Shown: positions 15,047 to 27,391, numbered from the stretch's first letter. The stretch: DNA of 64,000 nucleotides from Pithys albifrons albifrons (GCF_047495875.1 NC_092459.1:93853560-93917559), one strand, 5' to 3'. Translations and numbers: made by a program. Notes: generated by a model not told the origin, from the letters alone.

Positions 15047-15138
15047 GCTGGCCATGGGCGACACTGACTGTTCTCGGGTTCCTGTACTGCTATTCTCATG
15101 TTGGAATCGAATGGGAGCAGAAGTGTGCTGCGACTTAG
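15047..15138 (+). CDS. HHAT: HHAT terminal coding exon (hedgehog acyltransferase C-terminus)
   Basis: HHAT is an ER-membrane MBOAT-family acyltransferase that attaches palmitate to the N-terminal cysteine of Hedgehog ligands. The exon starts after an acceptor AG at 15045-15046 in phase 1: two bases complete a codon, then the reading frame runs from 15049 through [19 protein letters not shown] to a TAG at 15136-15138. This closely matches the human HHAT C-terminus as I recall it, where Gly-Trp-Pro-Trp begins the last exon and the [11 protein letters not shown] core forms the last membrane helix. The tail after Val-Gly-Ile differs from human: Glu-Trp-Glu-Gln-Lys-Cys-Ala-Ala-Thr, about one residue shorter. 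Only about 30 of roughly 490 residues are here; the catalytic MBOAT histidine and aspartate lie in upstream exons outside the window. Convergence with KCNH1 matches human gene order. The exon is too short for length-based gene finders. Confidence 0.93.
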
Positions 15139-15713
15139 GAATGATGCAAACAGTTATTTTTAAGGCAGGTTTATAGTTTTCTACACTGGATATCCTATCT
15201 GCAGAAGGGTGTGCCAGATCAAGTCTTCAGCTGATGTGTTAAAAACTAAAGCTCATTTCATTGATTCTGCATTGCAAATGCAGAAATTGAACCAGAAACA
15301 CTGATGGGCTATAGCTGGGTGTGGAGGGAAATTAAGAAGCATTTTGAATTACATTATTTTTGTAAAACAGCATCTCTGTATCTTGGAAGCATGCATCTCA
15401 GAACAGGTATTTTATATATGTTGAAGATTGTTTTAATGTTTTGCTGCCTATTTAGAGATACCAAAGGAAAAAAAAACCCTACCTTGGAGAATTCAAAAAG
15501 CCCAGTCTCTCACAGCCACTGTGTAGGGGCATGGAGTGCTCTGCCCTCCACTTACACTACTCCCTGAAGGGCATGATGCTCATCAGTTCTTCTTGATTGC
15601 TTTCTGATAGAACATTTTTATATTCTCACTGTAGTAGTTCTCCTACTTTTCTACTTACTGTAGCAAAGCCTGTTTTTTTGTTTTAATGTCTTCATTTAAA
15701 ATCTCTCCTTCAA

Positions 15714-15719
15714 AATAAA
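15714..15719 (+). terminator. HHAT: Candidate proximal poly(A) signal of HHAT
   Basis: Canonical AATAAA about 575 bases after the HHAT stop codon, followed within 10 bases by the T-rich run TCTGTTTTTGG, a plausible downstream element. It would give a short 3' UTR. Confidence 0.45.
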
Positions 15720-17299
15720 ATCTGTTTTTGGTAATCTTAGGAATGGTTTTATTTGTTTCTTTAAAAAGAGGGAATAGGGAAGCAGGTCTTTTATTAAGGA
15801 ACATCTTTTCTTTTTAATCAAATATGCTCTTACAGCTTTAAGTGCTCTCTGATTTGTGTTAGAGCTAAAGCATAAAATATTGCCTTGATTATTGGGCAAA
15901 TCCCACCTTCAAGGGAACTGTTCAGTCTGCCTCTTGTATTGATCTGTTACAAAAGGAGATAACCCAGGTCTGGGTGAATGGTAAACCTGTTCAGTTTGCT
16001 TTGTTCTCTGATGTCTAAGCAATCAGCTCCTGCAATGCTGAAGACACCCTAGGAGTAACTTATTAAGACCTTTAGAAAAAATACAGAATGGGCTAATACA
16101 GTGACACAAAATTAGCTGGAGGTCCATGTCCTTTTCCCACAGTCAGACCTGTTACAGAAGCATCTTTGCCAAAAGACTGGGTTGCCCAGAGCTAGGCAGG
16201 TCCTGCCTACCCTCAAGGGTCTGAGTTGCAGGAGTGCTTCAGCACACTGTTTTCTGAGGGAAGAAGAGACCCTACTCCCATCCTGCAATAGAGGCGGTCT
16301 CCTACGCTGTACTGTATTAAACTGATATTGAAGAGCAGCCAGAAGACCTTTAGTCTTTCTAAAGTTAGATATTCCCCCTAGGGATGGTAAAAGGCCACGA
16401 GTTCTGGAGAGGACTTCTTCCAAAAGTCGTTTCCTCCATCCAGAGGTGAAGGACTTGTGTCAAAACTTGTTCTATGCCCCCCTGCAGACATTTCAGCCTG
16501 TTGGGAGGCACAGTTAGCGTCCTGCTGCATCACTCCTGCAGCTTCAGCCAAGTCTGATACAGCTTATCCCTTCAACAAGAAATTCAGCCCCTGAGACAGG
16601 CTTCAGCTTATTGCCTGCATTTCTGATGTCTGTGCTGCTCAGAACTATGGCAGCCTTCTTTTTACCCTGCATTTATTCCTGAAGGAGTCAGGACAGAGGC
16701 TTCAGCTCTCTGTCCGTCCAGAGACAACTGCATCTCTGGTTGTTTCAAAGCAGAAGCTCCAGCCCTTTTTGTTAAGATTTCCCCCTTCTCTCCTGCCACG
16801 AGAATGCCATGATTTCCTCTGGAAGCACTTCCTAGAAGACGCCACAAACTGTTGAAAATGAAGACTTACCTTGAATGCTGTGTGACCAGAGACATGGTCC
16901 TCCTGATTGACTTAAGATGATTGCAGGGATTCTGACAGCCACAAAGTAGGTGGCTCTAAGCGTTTGAATTTACTAAAACGATCTGAGATTGGCCTCTATC
17001 TGAGCTAAGGGCAAGAACTTTCTCAAACTTTACTCAAACTTTGTAATTAAGCGGAATTAGCATTAGAGCAAAAAGTCGCGAGTCAGTTCTTCAGTTTTAT
17101 TGATTACTGTTATTGCATGAAACGAGGTGCTTCTAAGTGATTGGGTTTCAATTTATATGCATGCAAAACTTCTGCCTCCAATATGGAAATGACCTTGAAG
17201 GTCATACAGAGTTTCCTTATTTCTGAACTAAAATAGTTTTCTATTTTTTTCAATGCTTTCTATATATTTTATAATTTTGTATCCTTTTCTGTTTCTGTA

Positions 17300-17305
17300 A
17301 ATAAA
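17300..17305 (+). terminator. HHAT: Candidate distal poly(A) signal of HHAT
   Basis: Canonical AATAAA preceded by a T-rich stretch. About 45-70 bases downstream there is GT-rich sequence (CTGTGGTTTGGTGTAAG), as expected of a cleavage and polyadenylation site. It would give a 3' UTR of about 2.2 kb. Confidence 0.5.
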
Positions 17306-20300
17306 GCTGAAATGGCCTGCTGGCTTGAGAACTGTGTCTTGGAAAGCTGTGGTTTGGTGTAAGAAAAGTAAGTGCTCCAGTGCTGTGAAGAAACACTACC
17401 ATGCCCTGGAAGCCTGCAGGGTGGGTGCAGTGCAGACTGGTCACTTTTATCCCTGTTGTGCTCTGCATTGAACATGCATTCCCTAATGGTGTAAGGTTAA
17501 AAAATGAATACACCTTTTGTAGATGGGCTAAAGTGAGACTTCAGCATGTGAAGCTTCTGAGAAGAATAGCATGCAATTAAAATGATGCTTCCCACTCACA
17601 AAGTTCCTTCTCAGTCCTGCTTATGCAGCAGCTGTCAGTATGGGGCATGCTCAGTCAGACACAAAGCTCTGCCTGAAGCACTTCAAACATGCATAGTCAG
17701 CTGGACCTTGGAAACACATTCCTCAGCATGACCTGAGAATTGACTCTTCATTATCTATCATGTGGTACCTGATATAATTCTGTGGTAGCCCAAAGTGCCA
17801 TCCTCCATACAAAAGGAAAAAATAGGGGAGGAGGAGAAAAAGAATTCCAGCCACTGAGGAAGAGCTAATTAAGGGATGTAGGAAACAGTTGGCAGAGACA
17901 GAAATTGCCATTTTGAACCAAAGGGAGCACTTCTAGTCAGGAGTAGGAGGAAGAGCAAACAACTACTATTGGTAAGAGACCCTAAAAGTAACAAAAGTGC
18001 AGTGACCAAAAAAAACCCCAAGGCAGTGGCTCTGAAAATGAGCTGGACAGACATGTTATGGCTACTGACAAAAGCAGTTCAGAAGTACTTTTGAAAAGCT
18101 GCCCAAGAGACTAGCAAGCATAGCCTAGCCTAATATATGCCTCTAATGGCTACGACAAAGCTCTAGTAATCAAGTCTCTTGCACACACACATCCTTCTCC
18201 TATCCCCTGCTTGGCTAACAGAGCCCTCCCAGCTATCATTATTACTGTGCATGGCAAGATTACGCTAAGTGGCTCTGTATTTAATTCCCCATTGATTAGA
18301 GGGTGAGCAAGGCTTTGCTCACATATCTTTTTCACATCTGAGAGGTAAAAGCAGCTTAGTTGGAATAACCAGCTTACAACAGGTCAGAAGAAAAACAGCT
18401 TAACTGTGAAAACCTGCAGCAATTTTGTTATTAGTCACAGCAGTAACAGAGGCCTGTCCTTTCTCTTGCGCACCCACTTAATTTTCTTCGTCACCGCTAA
18501 CCCTTAAGCCGGTGGCAGCTCGCACTTGCTGAGGAGGGGACTTGCCTTCCTCTGGCTTGCCTGCAGGATTGTCCTCAAGGAGTTGTGAAGAGCAAAGAGA
18601 TTGCTATGCATGGTCTGTCTCACGGTGCTTTATAGTTCACCCCCTCCTCCCCCGAGTAGCACAGCTCATTATTGCTTTGCAAAATAACACTCTTGGCACA
18701 CAGCCACTTGTTAGTCAAGGCATATATTTTAATCCAGCAGGGACAGCTGAAATACTGCTCTGTGCAAAGCCTGTGAAGAATGGCTTCGCCTGGAACACCT
18801 TTGAGGAACAAGGGGAAATCTGCATTACAATAGCTGGTTACTTGTATTATAGGACCTCTGAGAGACCCTCTCTGGGGGCTCCCTGTAGACCCCCAGGGCT
18901 GCACAGGGTGTTCTGTGCTTGTGCACCAAATTCCAGTGGTTCCAACCACTTGCTGCTTGTGGAGCGATTCCTTCTGAAGTTGCTTGTAAACCCAAGAAAA
19001 CTCTTTTTGTTTTTTTAAATTTCTGCTTCCTGCACATGCAATCACATCCAACAGAGGTACTGCCAGAGCATCTGAGAATGAGATGAGTCCCAGCTGCCCA
19101 TGCACCAATCACCTACACCTGAGCTTACTGCAGATGGACCAACTTGGCTCAGACAACCCCAGCCTGGGGTGAAAACACTGGCAGCTCCAAGCTTGAGAAG
19201 CTTTCAGGGTTGCCACCAATGGCCAGGTGAAGAGGAAAAGGAAATGTCTAATGGAGCTGACCAATATATTTTAGACACTGCACAAGCAATGGAGCTGAAG
19301 AGCATCAAGGCTTGACTTTGAGGCAGCCTCAGCACAGCTCCATTCAAGGCAGTTATCACAAGCTTCTGCAACAGGAGCGAGTATTCCAGTCAGTCTCAGC
19401 ACCTTTGGCCCTGGGAACTGCTGCTCTGGGAGAGAAAAGGCACATGTGCTCTGTACCCAGCACACATAATGGCAAGCTTAAAACTATGCAGCAGCATTAG
19501 GGGAATCAAACACTCTTGCAGATCCTCAAAAGTCTCCTCGTTACTTGTGCTGAGAGTCAGAAGGGTCTGTGTGAGAGCAATTTAAGATACCATCAGGATT
19601 TGACAGGCAAATTTTGACCACAAACTAGGCTGCACTACCTGTCACCATATCTGGTGCAGCTCAGTCTAAGTGTAAATAGCCTCAGGTACCCACATACCAG
19701 CACCTTTCAGAAACAGATCAAAATAAATTGGCTACCTGTGGCCCACACCTTCCCCAGCAATGGTCAGCCTACAGGTAACAGAAATGCATTACTGTCCACA
19801 GGGATTTAAGAAAAGCTTTATATATGGTTGGGTAACTGAAGTGAATCATTGCAGACAGGTGCATCAGCCAGCCTCTGAAAAATTAAAGTTTACTGAAGAA
19901 ATAACATAGAAATATAACTTCAGTGATTACCTGTGACATTTAAATGGTATTGGCACTCTCTCTGGATCTTTCTTGACAAAATTAATTAATTTTTATGGGC
20001 CACAGCATTTCCATCCCTGCACTAGTGCATTTAAGTTTCCAAAATTAAGTGGCAAAAATAGAAGAACTGGAAATGATAGTAGCAGACCAGAAACAGCTAC
20101 GCTGTCAGTAAATTAATTAAAAGGCAAGTCTTACTGGAAGAAATAAGATTCAGTTGATGTTTTTTTCAGACTGCAGCTGGAAGGGTTAAGGTTTCTTTAG
20201 AGGCTCAGGTATGGGGGGGAATTAGTGGGTATAGTAAGCCACATTGCAGAGATGAAAATAAGCATTTATGAGACAGTTCTTTAAGTGATGTTACTACTAA

Positions 20301-21146
20301 TTTATAGTTATGTGTTTCTTTACTCTTGTGGTAATAGTTTTGTGCTGAGGTGGCAATTCATGCTGAAATTACAGGCTAATAACTTTCATTTGGTCATATT
20401 TCTGCTCCAAGCCACTTCAGTGACCTCTCAGCTGCCTTCCCCCAGCTCTTGGCGTTCTGCCTCAAGGCCACTTTTTGGTCAGGCTCAGTTCTTATGATAG
20501 TGCTGCAAACACACCAGCCCAAGACCAGGCTGCCTCGTGAGAGACCCAACACTTACCCAGCCCCATTGCTGCCTGCCAGGGCCTCCAGGCAGGTATTGAG
20601 CCCCCCTGTTCCAAACAACAATACCAGAAGGTCACCAGGGATCTGTGAGCAAGTGAGCTCTGGGTCCTGAGCTCAAAGCTTGTCAACTGTGACATCTCTT
20701 GACCCACGCTTCACACACCACTGCTGGTGCCATCTGCCCAGAGTTTGACATCCTTTGTTCAGGTTATTTATTCTCAGAGTTATTCAGTCTGATAAAATCC
20801 TTCCCAGCATCACTTGATAAAAATACAAGTCAGTCTCTGAAGACATTCTGCTTGCCTTGAATGGTTATGCCAATAACCACTGGCACCATGAACAACTGCA
20901 AGTTGGGTATGAGGCCTGACATAGGCATAAGGGTTTAAAAAGCATGACAGTCATTCAAAACACAATAGCACTTGGAGGCTCTAAAGTGCCTATTACTTAA
21001 TGCTGGTTGAGGAAATTTCCATTTTAAGAAAAATGACATTTTCATAACAATAATAATGTTTCCAAGCTAAACCTTGAAAGATCTAAGACTGCTGGGAGTA
21101 ACACAAAGACACTCTGTGACACTGGCAGAGACAGCTGATGCAGGGT

Positions 21147-21200
21147 AAGTATCTCACAGCTTCTTCCAGCAGTAAAGTATCTCACAGCTTCTTCCAGCAG
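21147..21200. repeat. 28-bp tandem duplication
   Basis: The 26-base unit beginning AAGTATCTCACAGC and ending TTCCAGCAG occurs at 21147-21172 and again at 21175-21200, a period of 28 bases, with no differences in the 26 shared bases. The perfect identity suggests a recent slippage duplication. No coding context. Confidence 0.95.
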
Positions 21201-21779
21201 GCAGACTCAGAGGGCTAGAGCCCTTTATAATCTCCAGCTAAAGGAGCCTCCTGGGCAGTCAGACCCATTAGCTCAATAGAAGTTTTGTTTTGCTCCCCTT
21301 TGCTGGGTTTGTGAGTTGCACTCAGCCTCTTGCCCTTTGTTTTCTGAGGCTTTCCTGGAATGATTACCCGAGACAGAAATATTCCTACAAAACTGATTTT
21401 CCTGGACAAAGGAAATGCAGTGGATTCAAAACACCAAGCCAGGTACCCAGGACTGTACTTTGGCTACATTATACGCTGGTTTCATTTCCTGCCATGACCT
21501 TATTTTCTCTGGTCTACACAGGGGTCAGAGCAACCAGCCTGCAGCCTCTGAGCACATCTGGCTACAGCTGCTCTATTTGCTGCTCACAAATGAGAGGCAC
21601 CCACCCCCATTTTACAGAGCTATTTTCAATTTATGTTGGCAGAATTGTAATTTCATGCAGTAGTTCATGCACAGTTTCTGTACACTTTCCTAATGATGCT
21701 TTTTTCAATTCAGCTTTCAGCTGAACTGCTTTAGTTTATGTTTCTGTCTCTCCACTTCTACTTGCCAGATTCAACATGG

Positions 21780-21791
21780 TTGCACGTGCAA
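21780..21791. repeat. 12-bp perfect palindrome with E-box core
   Basis: TTGCACGTGCAA is fully self-complementary and contains the CACGTG E-box bound by bHLH-ZIP factors. It lies 26 bases left of a bidirectional poly(A)-like pair. Function is not shown by sequence alone. Confidence 0.6.
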
Positions 21792-21816
21792 TGTTATCAT
21801 TCTAAAGGAAAACCAA

Positions 21817-21831
21817 AATAAATACTTTATT
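21817..21831. terminator. Bidirectional poly(A)-like hexamer pair
   Basis: AATAAA at 21817-21822 on + and TTTATT at 21826-21831 (AATAAA on -) lie back to back. On + the following TTTGACTTGGGG gives a weak GT-rich element. This could be an extended HHAT 3' end, or coincidence in AT-rich DNA. Confidence 0.3.
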
Positions 21832-22147
21832 TTGACTTGGGGCTACGTACGGATTATCTTAACTTGCTTTCCAATCCTCACACCACAGCTGAGAATGTTC
21901 AGTAACTTTTCCTGTTATCACTGGTTCTTCTAAAATACCTTCTGCTTAACCATAAAACTCACCAGAAAAGATTGCTGGAGAGGGTTGAAAGCAATCTATT
22001 TCTCCTCACTGTAAGCCACTGCTTGCAGGAAGCCATTTCTTGTTGAGCTGTCTTGGTCCTGTTGCTGAGCACACAGTAGCTCCCGGGCTTAACAGTGCAC
22101 TCAGTGTTCTACTGTTGCTTAGCATTTGCCCCCAGTGGTAGCCCCTA

Positions 22148-22198
22148 AAGAGGCCATAATCTCAAGTATTACGGTAGCTGAAGAAGAGGCCATAATCT
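22148..22198. repeat. 15-bp direct repeat
   Basis: AAGAGGCCATAATCT occurs at 22148-22162 and again at 22184-22198, 36 bases apart. The spacer contains unrelated sequence. Origin unknown. Confidence 0.9.
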
Positions 22199-25100
22199 TC
22201 CTTTTACAGAAAATCCACATGTGTAATACATACTTCAGGACAGTTCCTTTCTCCCTGAGTTGTGTAAGTTAGCTGGACGATCTGGAACGTGGAAAGAATT
22301 ATCAATACAAAAGCCCGCCTGCCTCAGATTTGCACACACAAAACTGCAGTGACATTTGCAGGGGCTACATGTCCCCCTCCAAGGAGGAATTGACAATACA
22401 GCCTGTACCTTCACCTCATTCCTCATCTGCCTGAGCAGAAACATCTTCAAGGAGATCACTAGAAGTGAACAAAGCTCAAAAAACCCCCAAGCCTCTTCAA
22501 GGTTTCTCAGACACTTCTGCCTCTGTCAGTACCAGGGAGGACTTTCAGGGAGAAAGCCTGCAAGTTGGTCATGATGGATGAAGCTGCCAAAGTTAAGCTT
22601 GTTTTAAACCTACACCTGTGCCATGGGGCAGTGTAAATATGAACTTGACTGTGAAGACTTGAACTTAATTAGGAAGGGGGAACAGGAATGAAAAGGAAAG
22701 GAAAACAAAAGACAAGGCTTGAGCACCTGTGTTTGCAGATATGGCTGTGCACAAGCGTCTTCATATCTGCTTCTGTCAGATGTCAGGAGTTCAGTTACTC
22801 TAGTGCTTTCTTTGGATCTCTCACAGGTTTTTACTCATCCTGTCTTTCAAGAACAGGACAGGCTATTCCCACCGGCTTCCATGTGCCAACACTGAAGTTG
22901 CAGAGAATTAGTATAAAAGGAGCAAAGGCTCAATCTTCTATGTGAAAAATACTTGTATTTGCTGATATTCTTTGTATGCTATATGCCTGTTGAAATTAAA
23001 CCCCTCACACCACTGGCAGCAATAAATACCATAGCAACGCCACATCCTTCCCAGCATTTTCTGGTTGGACACACAGCCTTACTAACCACCCTACCTCTGT
23101 GGAGCACAAGCCAAGCACAGAGATCAGCTCATCACCCAAGGTCTCCTCAGCCTCAGTGCCCCCTGTGGCTGGGAAGGTTGGAGAGAAGTGACAGTCTCTC
23201 ACTAGGTGAGGAGCACATGGCCATCAGGCTCATTGCTCTCCCCAAATTTTGGTGGGCTGTCCTGAGCATTGTCCCACTGAACAGAAACAGTTCTTATGTT
23301 CCTAAAGTGCTGGGCAAGCAAGTAAAACACATTGCTGTTGCACATGTGCAAGAGGGGGAAGCTTTCCTGCAGTTCAGTCTCACTGGTTCTCACAGCACAG
23401 AAAAGCTTGGTTTTTCTGGTCATCTTTTCTCCAATGCAAAAAAGCATCAGAGCTAGAGTGCTTCCCACGTTAACAGAGATACTAAAATGCACCACAGGGC
23501 AAATAAAGATCCTCCACTATCAAACGCAGACCTTAAAACTCTGTAGGCAGCACTCACCTCCCCACAAACTGACACACTGCAGACTGCTCCGGGAGTCCTT
23601 GCTGCTGTCCTGGACTGCAAACCTGGCCAGGCAGAGCCACTGTGTGCCTGGCAGGGGTCTCCCAGCAGCTGCCACTCAGGCAGCAACACAGAGGCAAGGA
23701 AGGATCCATAGGGGCTGGGCCCTCTGTCAGCTACTACCAACAATGGGCTCCTTTACAGCCCCAAGGAGAATGTACAGCATTGCACAGGCTCCAACCCAGA
23801 GCTTTCCTTCAGGCATCTTGTAGGTGCTACACTTTGCACACTAACTTGTAACCAAAGGGAAGTAGCAATACCTGCAGCTTTTCCTGAGGAACATCAGAAG
23901 TCATAGCACACACCTTGTGCTCTAAAAACCATTTGTTCATGCTCTGTGCTCCCAGCTGCAGTGTATGGGGAGCAGGGGTTGGCACAGGTGGGCCAGGAGC
24001 TGCTCACAGCTGCTGGGGCTGCTGCTGCCCAGCTGAACCCAGGCCTGATAGGCCAGCACATGGAACAGGAGCTTCAGCAATTTGGCACACAAATCTCAGC
24101 AAAAAATGCAGTAGTTAACTACCTTTGGTTTGAAATGATGTGGGGCTGCTGAGGGGAGGGAAAGTGATGGGGAACATTGTGCAGGCAGTGCTACCCCTCT
24201 CTGCACTCACTTAGGCTTGCAGCATAGCCAGGGAGACTGCTAAGAATGCAGGAAGTGCCTGAGCAAGGAAAATAAGAGTGCATAAAATGAGCACAACAGC
24301 CTCTAGAGACCTTAAAAAAAACCCAACCAAAAGTACATGCCTTCACTATGGTAATTTTCCCTTTTCTAGTAAGTCTAGGGAACACTCTGTAACATTAGTC
24401 AAAAGAAAGCTGGATTTTCACACTGGTCACAGAAACAGTTCTAGTGACAAGAGATCCTGTCACACCACATATGACAGAGGATGCAGAAATGGTGTTAAAA
24501 ATAGCTCCTCATTGTGCTCCTTGGCTGCTCTGTAGAGTTCCGCCTCAGCTCTGCAGTCTGAAAGCTTGTGCTTTATTGCTGTTTGTTGGAAGATGAGATT
24601 CACAATCCTGTGTAGTGTCTTAATACAGGTGACAGCTGCATTCACCAGACCCTTGAGTGAGAGGATGGAGAATGAGCCGCAAAAATGGGTGCAGAGTTCA
24701 TGGGGGCCAGGCTGACATCCTGGCCTTGCATAAACTTCCAGAGTGGCTTCTGGCCTGCAGGAATGGCTGCTAACTGTGATCCTGCCACATGTGTATTCTG
24801 ACCTCAAAGGATCTCCCATTGGCATCACGTTTGGTTATCGATTCCTTTGCTGAGGTAGCCAATAAAATAATATTCATCGCTGCCTCTTGCAGTAGTGTCA
24901 CTGCCAGGTGACACAGTACTAGGGACTTCACTCCTGTGGGGTGTGTCTTTGTGTGAGTCCATGGTAATATCACCTTCTGCAGCAGAAAACAGGCTTCTTT
25001 GATCTCTAGTACTCTGGTTGCCATAAGCTTTGTGCTAGTTCTCAGATATTGCAGTAGTGAACATGGTCTAGAACACAGACCAACTACAGACACGTGTACC

Positions 25101-25513
25101 CTCAGGGTATGGAATGATCATTTCAGACAGGTCACAGCCAATCCTCTGGTGATCTCGTTCTGTTCATCAGATACCTGGCCCATACTGGGTGCCCACAGTG
25201 CAGGACACTGTCTGGGGTGTCAGAATACTCACTTTTCAGAACACCTGAATTCAGTTTACAGTGACCCAGGAAGTGTAAATCCCAATTGCACTGATACAAA
25301 GCAGACAGAAATCTGAGGAAACAACCTCAATTGTTGACAAATGAAACAATAACATCACACTGCTCCACTGATAACACTGGAGATACAAACCAACAGCAAC
25401 AAAACTGCTAGCCAGAAGTTCTAGAGGGTAATTTAAAACTACCTTGTTGATCTTATAAGCGCATATTCAACACATAGAAAAGCACACCAAAGCCACTGTA
25501 ATGTATAAAATAG

Positions 25514-25534
25514 TTTATTACTATAATAAATAAA
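25514..25534. terminator. KCNH1: KCNH1 poly(A) signal overlapping + strand signals
   Basis: On the - strand AATAAA (plus TTTATT at 25514-25519) is followed 15-20 bases later by a CA cleavage-type dinucleotide near 25497 and then by strongly GT-rich sequence (GTGGCTTTGGTGTGC), a textbook polyadenylation layout. On the + strand two overlapping AATAAA hexamers (25525-25530 and 25529-25534) are followed by a T-run and TTATTTGTGCTTG. One 50-bp module therefore carries signals for both directions, between two convergent genes. Confidence 0.65.
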
Positions 25535-25630
25535 ACTTTTTTTTTACAAATATTATTTGTGCTTGTTTAAAAATGTTGACTAGGGATATCATTAATGTAG
25601 GTGGCTGCATTTGTAACAGAAACATTCCCA

Positions 25631-25662
25631 GACAGTGTGTATACATACATACACACACTGTC
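25631..25662 (-). repeat. Inverted repeat (hairpin) near KCNH1 mRNA 3' end
   Basis: GACAGTGTGT at 25631-25640 and ACACACTGTC at 25653-25662 are perfect reverse complements around a 12-base TAC/ATAC-repeat loop. In KCNH1 mRNA this would fold as a 10-bp stem about 110-150 nt before the poly(A) site. It may derive from a TG/TA microsatellite. Confidence 0.8.
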
Positions 25663-27391
25663 TATCTACTGGCAGCTGATTTGCTGACCACAAAAATAGT
25701 ATCTACTCGTTCTTTTTTTTCTAGTCATGCTTCATTGAACAAAGTGACAAATGCAAAGAAAAAGAACCAAGAGTATTTGGTGGATTTCTGAAAGGATAAA
25801 AACAGTGAAGTACATTGAAAAGCGCCAAAGCAACTGCATTAGCTGCATATCAATCAAGTGTCCATGCAGTGGTGGCTAAATATTGAAACGCAGACAGGTC
25901 TCCAACAGATGTACAAATATTGATTGTATGTAGGTACAATAATATAACACATTCATTAGAAAACTTGCTATTTCTTTATATAGCAGTTCATCCTGATACA
26001 AGATTATTGAACTTCTTTCATCTACAGCTAAAATGATTCTTTTTCTATGATAGTGGTCACAGATTTAGTGGGAAGAAGAAAAAAACCCATGAGCCTTTCA
26101 GAACAGTTAGTGAAAACCCCAAACTGTTTTGTTAACAATAGGCATTTAGATCCAGTTACAGAAGTGTTCTGGGATTACACATCAAATATGTTTACACAAC
26201 ACTCAACAATCAGCTTGAAACAGATTACAGTTGCAGGTAAATTCACATTAGCTTTGTTGAACTGCAAAAAAAAAATCTTTGAAACAAACACTTTTGCAAT
26301 ATGACAGGTTGGAACCCTGATGCACAAAAGTGTTCAGACAATAGCTGTCTCTCTGCTTTATGAGGGGAGAGGGCTATTGGAGTAATTCATTATCCTAATA
26401 AGAAGGCAATAAGTGGAGAAAGAAATGTGATTACCAGCAAGTGATTTCCATTAGATTTAGAAAGCTAATCAAAGTGCTTCATCTTTAGGCAACACTGTAA
26501 ATACTACAGAACATTAAGAAGGAAGGAGAATGGAATCACAGTTTGAATTATATCACTTATGAAAGGGTCTTAAGGCTAAATGCTGGAAATATCTTATTGC
26601 AAAAAAAGCTTTATTTTTATTTAATTGAATCAATGCTTGCCACAACAATGTGGTCAAAACTGTGTCAGATTGGAGGATACAGTACCCCACTGTGCCTCAC
26701 CTCAAATTTCTGGAGCTTCCCCTGCATGGAACTCTGTCTAAAAGATTTGTCTTAATGAATTGTACGTGCAGCTAGAACACAGACTTTGTTAATGCCAATA
26801 CACCCACAGGAGACAATGTGGAAATGAAGAATTCAGTAGAGGATGCTTTGTATCCCCTAACACCAGGACAAGAAAGCAGAGGTGCAGCAACCATGTGTAC
26901 ACTGCCCATGAGAAGGATAGGCTCAGCACCTTTGAGACAGCTCCTGACACCAGGAAAAATAAATCCATTTATTCCACCATCTCTCTTGCAGGAGAAGCTA
27001 TGAGAAACACTACCAGAGCAGCTTGGCCTCAGAGATACTGTGAGCCACAAACACCAGCTTATGAGCCTTATCCCCACAAGCCAGGATACAGCATTTTTCC
27101 ATTTTCCATGTATCTCTTTCTGATGATCACAACCCTTGCCAGATCTTCTCTTAGTCACACTATTTACCAGACTCACAGTGTGAAGCTGAGTCCAACTAGA
27201 AGTATTGGCAATCATGGCCTTAAAAGTTCAACAGTTAACAAACAAGCCACTAACTAGGACATTTGGTCGATGTCTACTGGGAAGATTTAAGCTCCCTTCT
27301 TGAACTGGAATCATTAAGTGAGGAACGTGCTTTTACTTAACAGAAACACAATCCATAGATTCACTATACATAGACATTATATATGTATGTG

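Larger units (their letters stand above)
15139..17325 (+). other. HHAT: HHAT 3' UTR (inferred extent)
   Basis: Follows the HHAT stop codon directly. Two + strand AATAAA hexamers with suitable downstream sequence could end the transcript, at 15714-15719 and 17300-17305. The right boundary assumes the second is used. No open frame in this stretch resembles a known protein; the longest one on the opposite strand (about 16112-16423) has no recognisable family. The true 3' end cannot be fixed without transcript data. Confidence 0.55.
17326..25496. other. Intergenic interval between convergent HHAT and KCNH1 3' ends
   Basis: No exon, RNA gene or known transposon is recognisable. Three open frames of 150-170 codons occur (18542-19018 on +, overlapped by 18620-19108 on -; 22953-23456 and 23332-23823 on +). 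They have no family resemblance, and the first two occupy the same DNA on opposite strands, as expected of a stretch poor in stop triplets. The region contains a 28-bp tandem duplication at 21147-21200, a 15-bp direct repeat at 22148/22184 and a bidirectional AATAAA/TTTATT pair at 21817-21831. The last could extend HHAT transcripts, in which case part of this interval is 3' UTR. Confidence 0.6.

Noticed and set aside
18542..19108. Long open frames on both strands (158 codons + and 162 codons -) over the same DNA.
   Set aside because: No family resemblance, no splice or promoter context. In 64 kb of this composition about one frame of this length is expected by chance, and opposite-strand overlap shows a local lack of stop triplets rather than a gene.
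22953..23823. Two overlapping + strand frames of 167 and 163 codons.
   Set aside because: Low-complexity, low-similarity translations in an intergenic interval; different frames overlap each other and - strand frames also run through.
26772..27215. 147-codon - strand frame inside the KCNH1 3' UTR.
   Set aside because: Lies downstream of the KCNH1 stop, matches nothing, and overlaps + strand frames.
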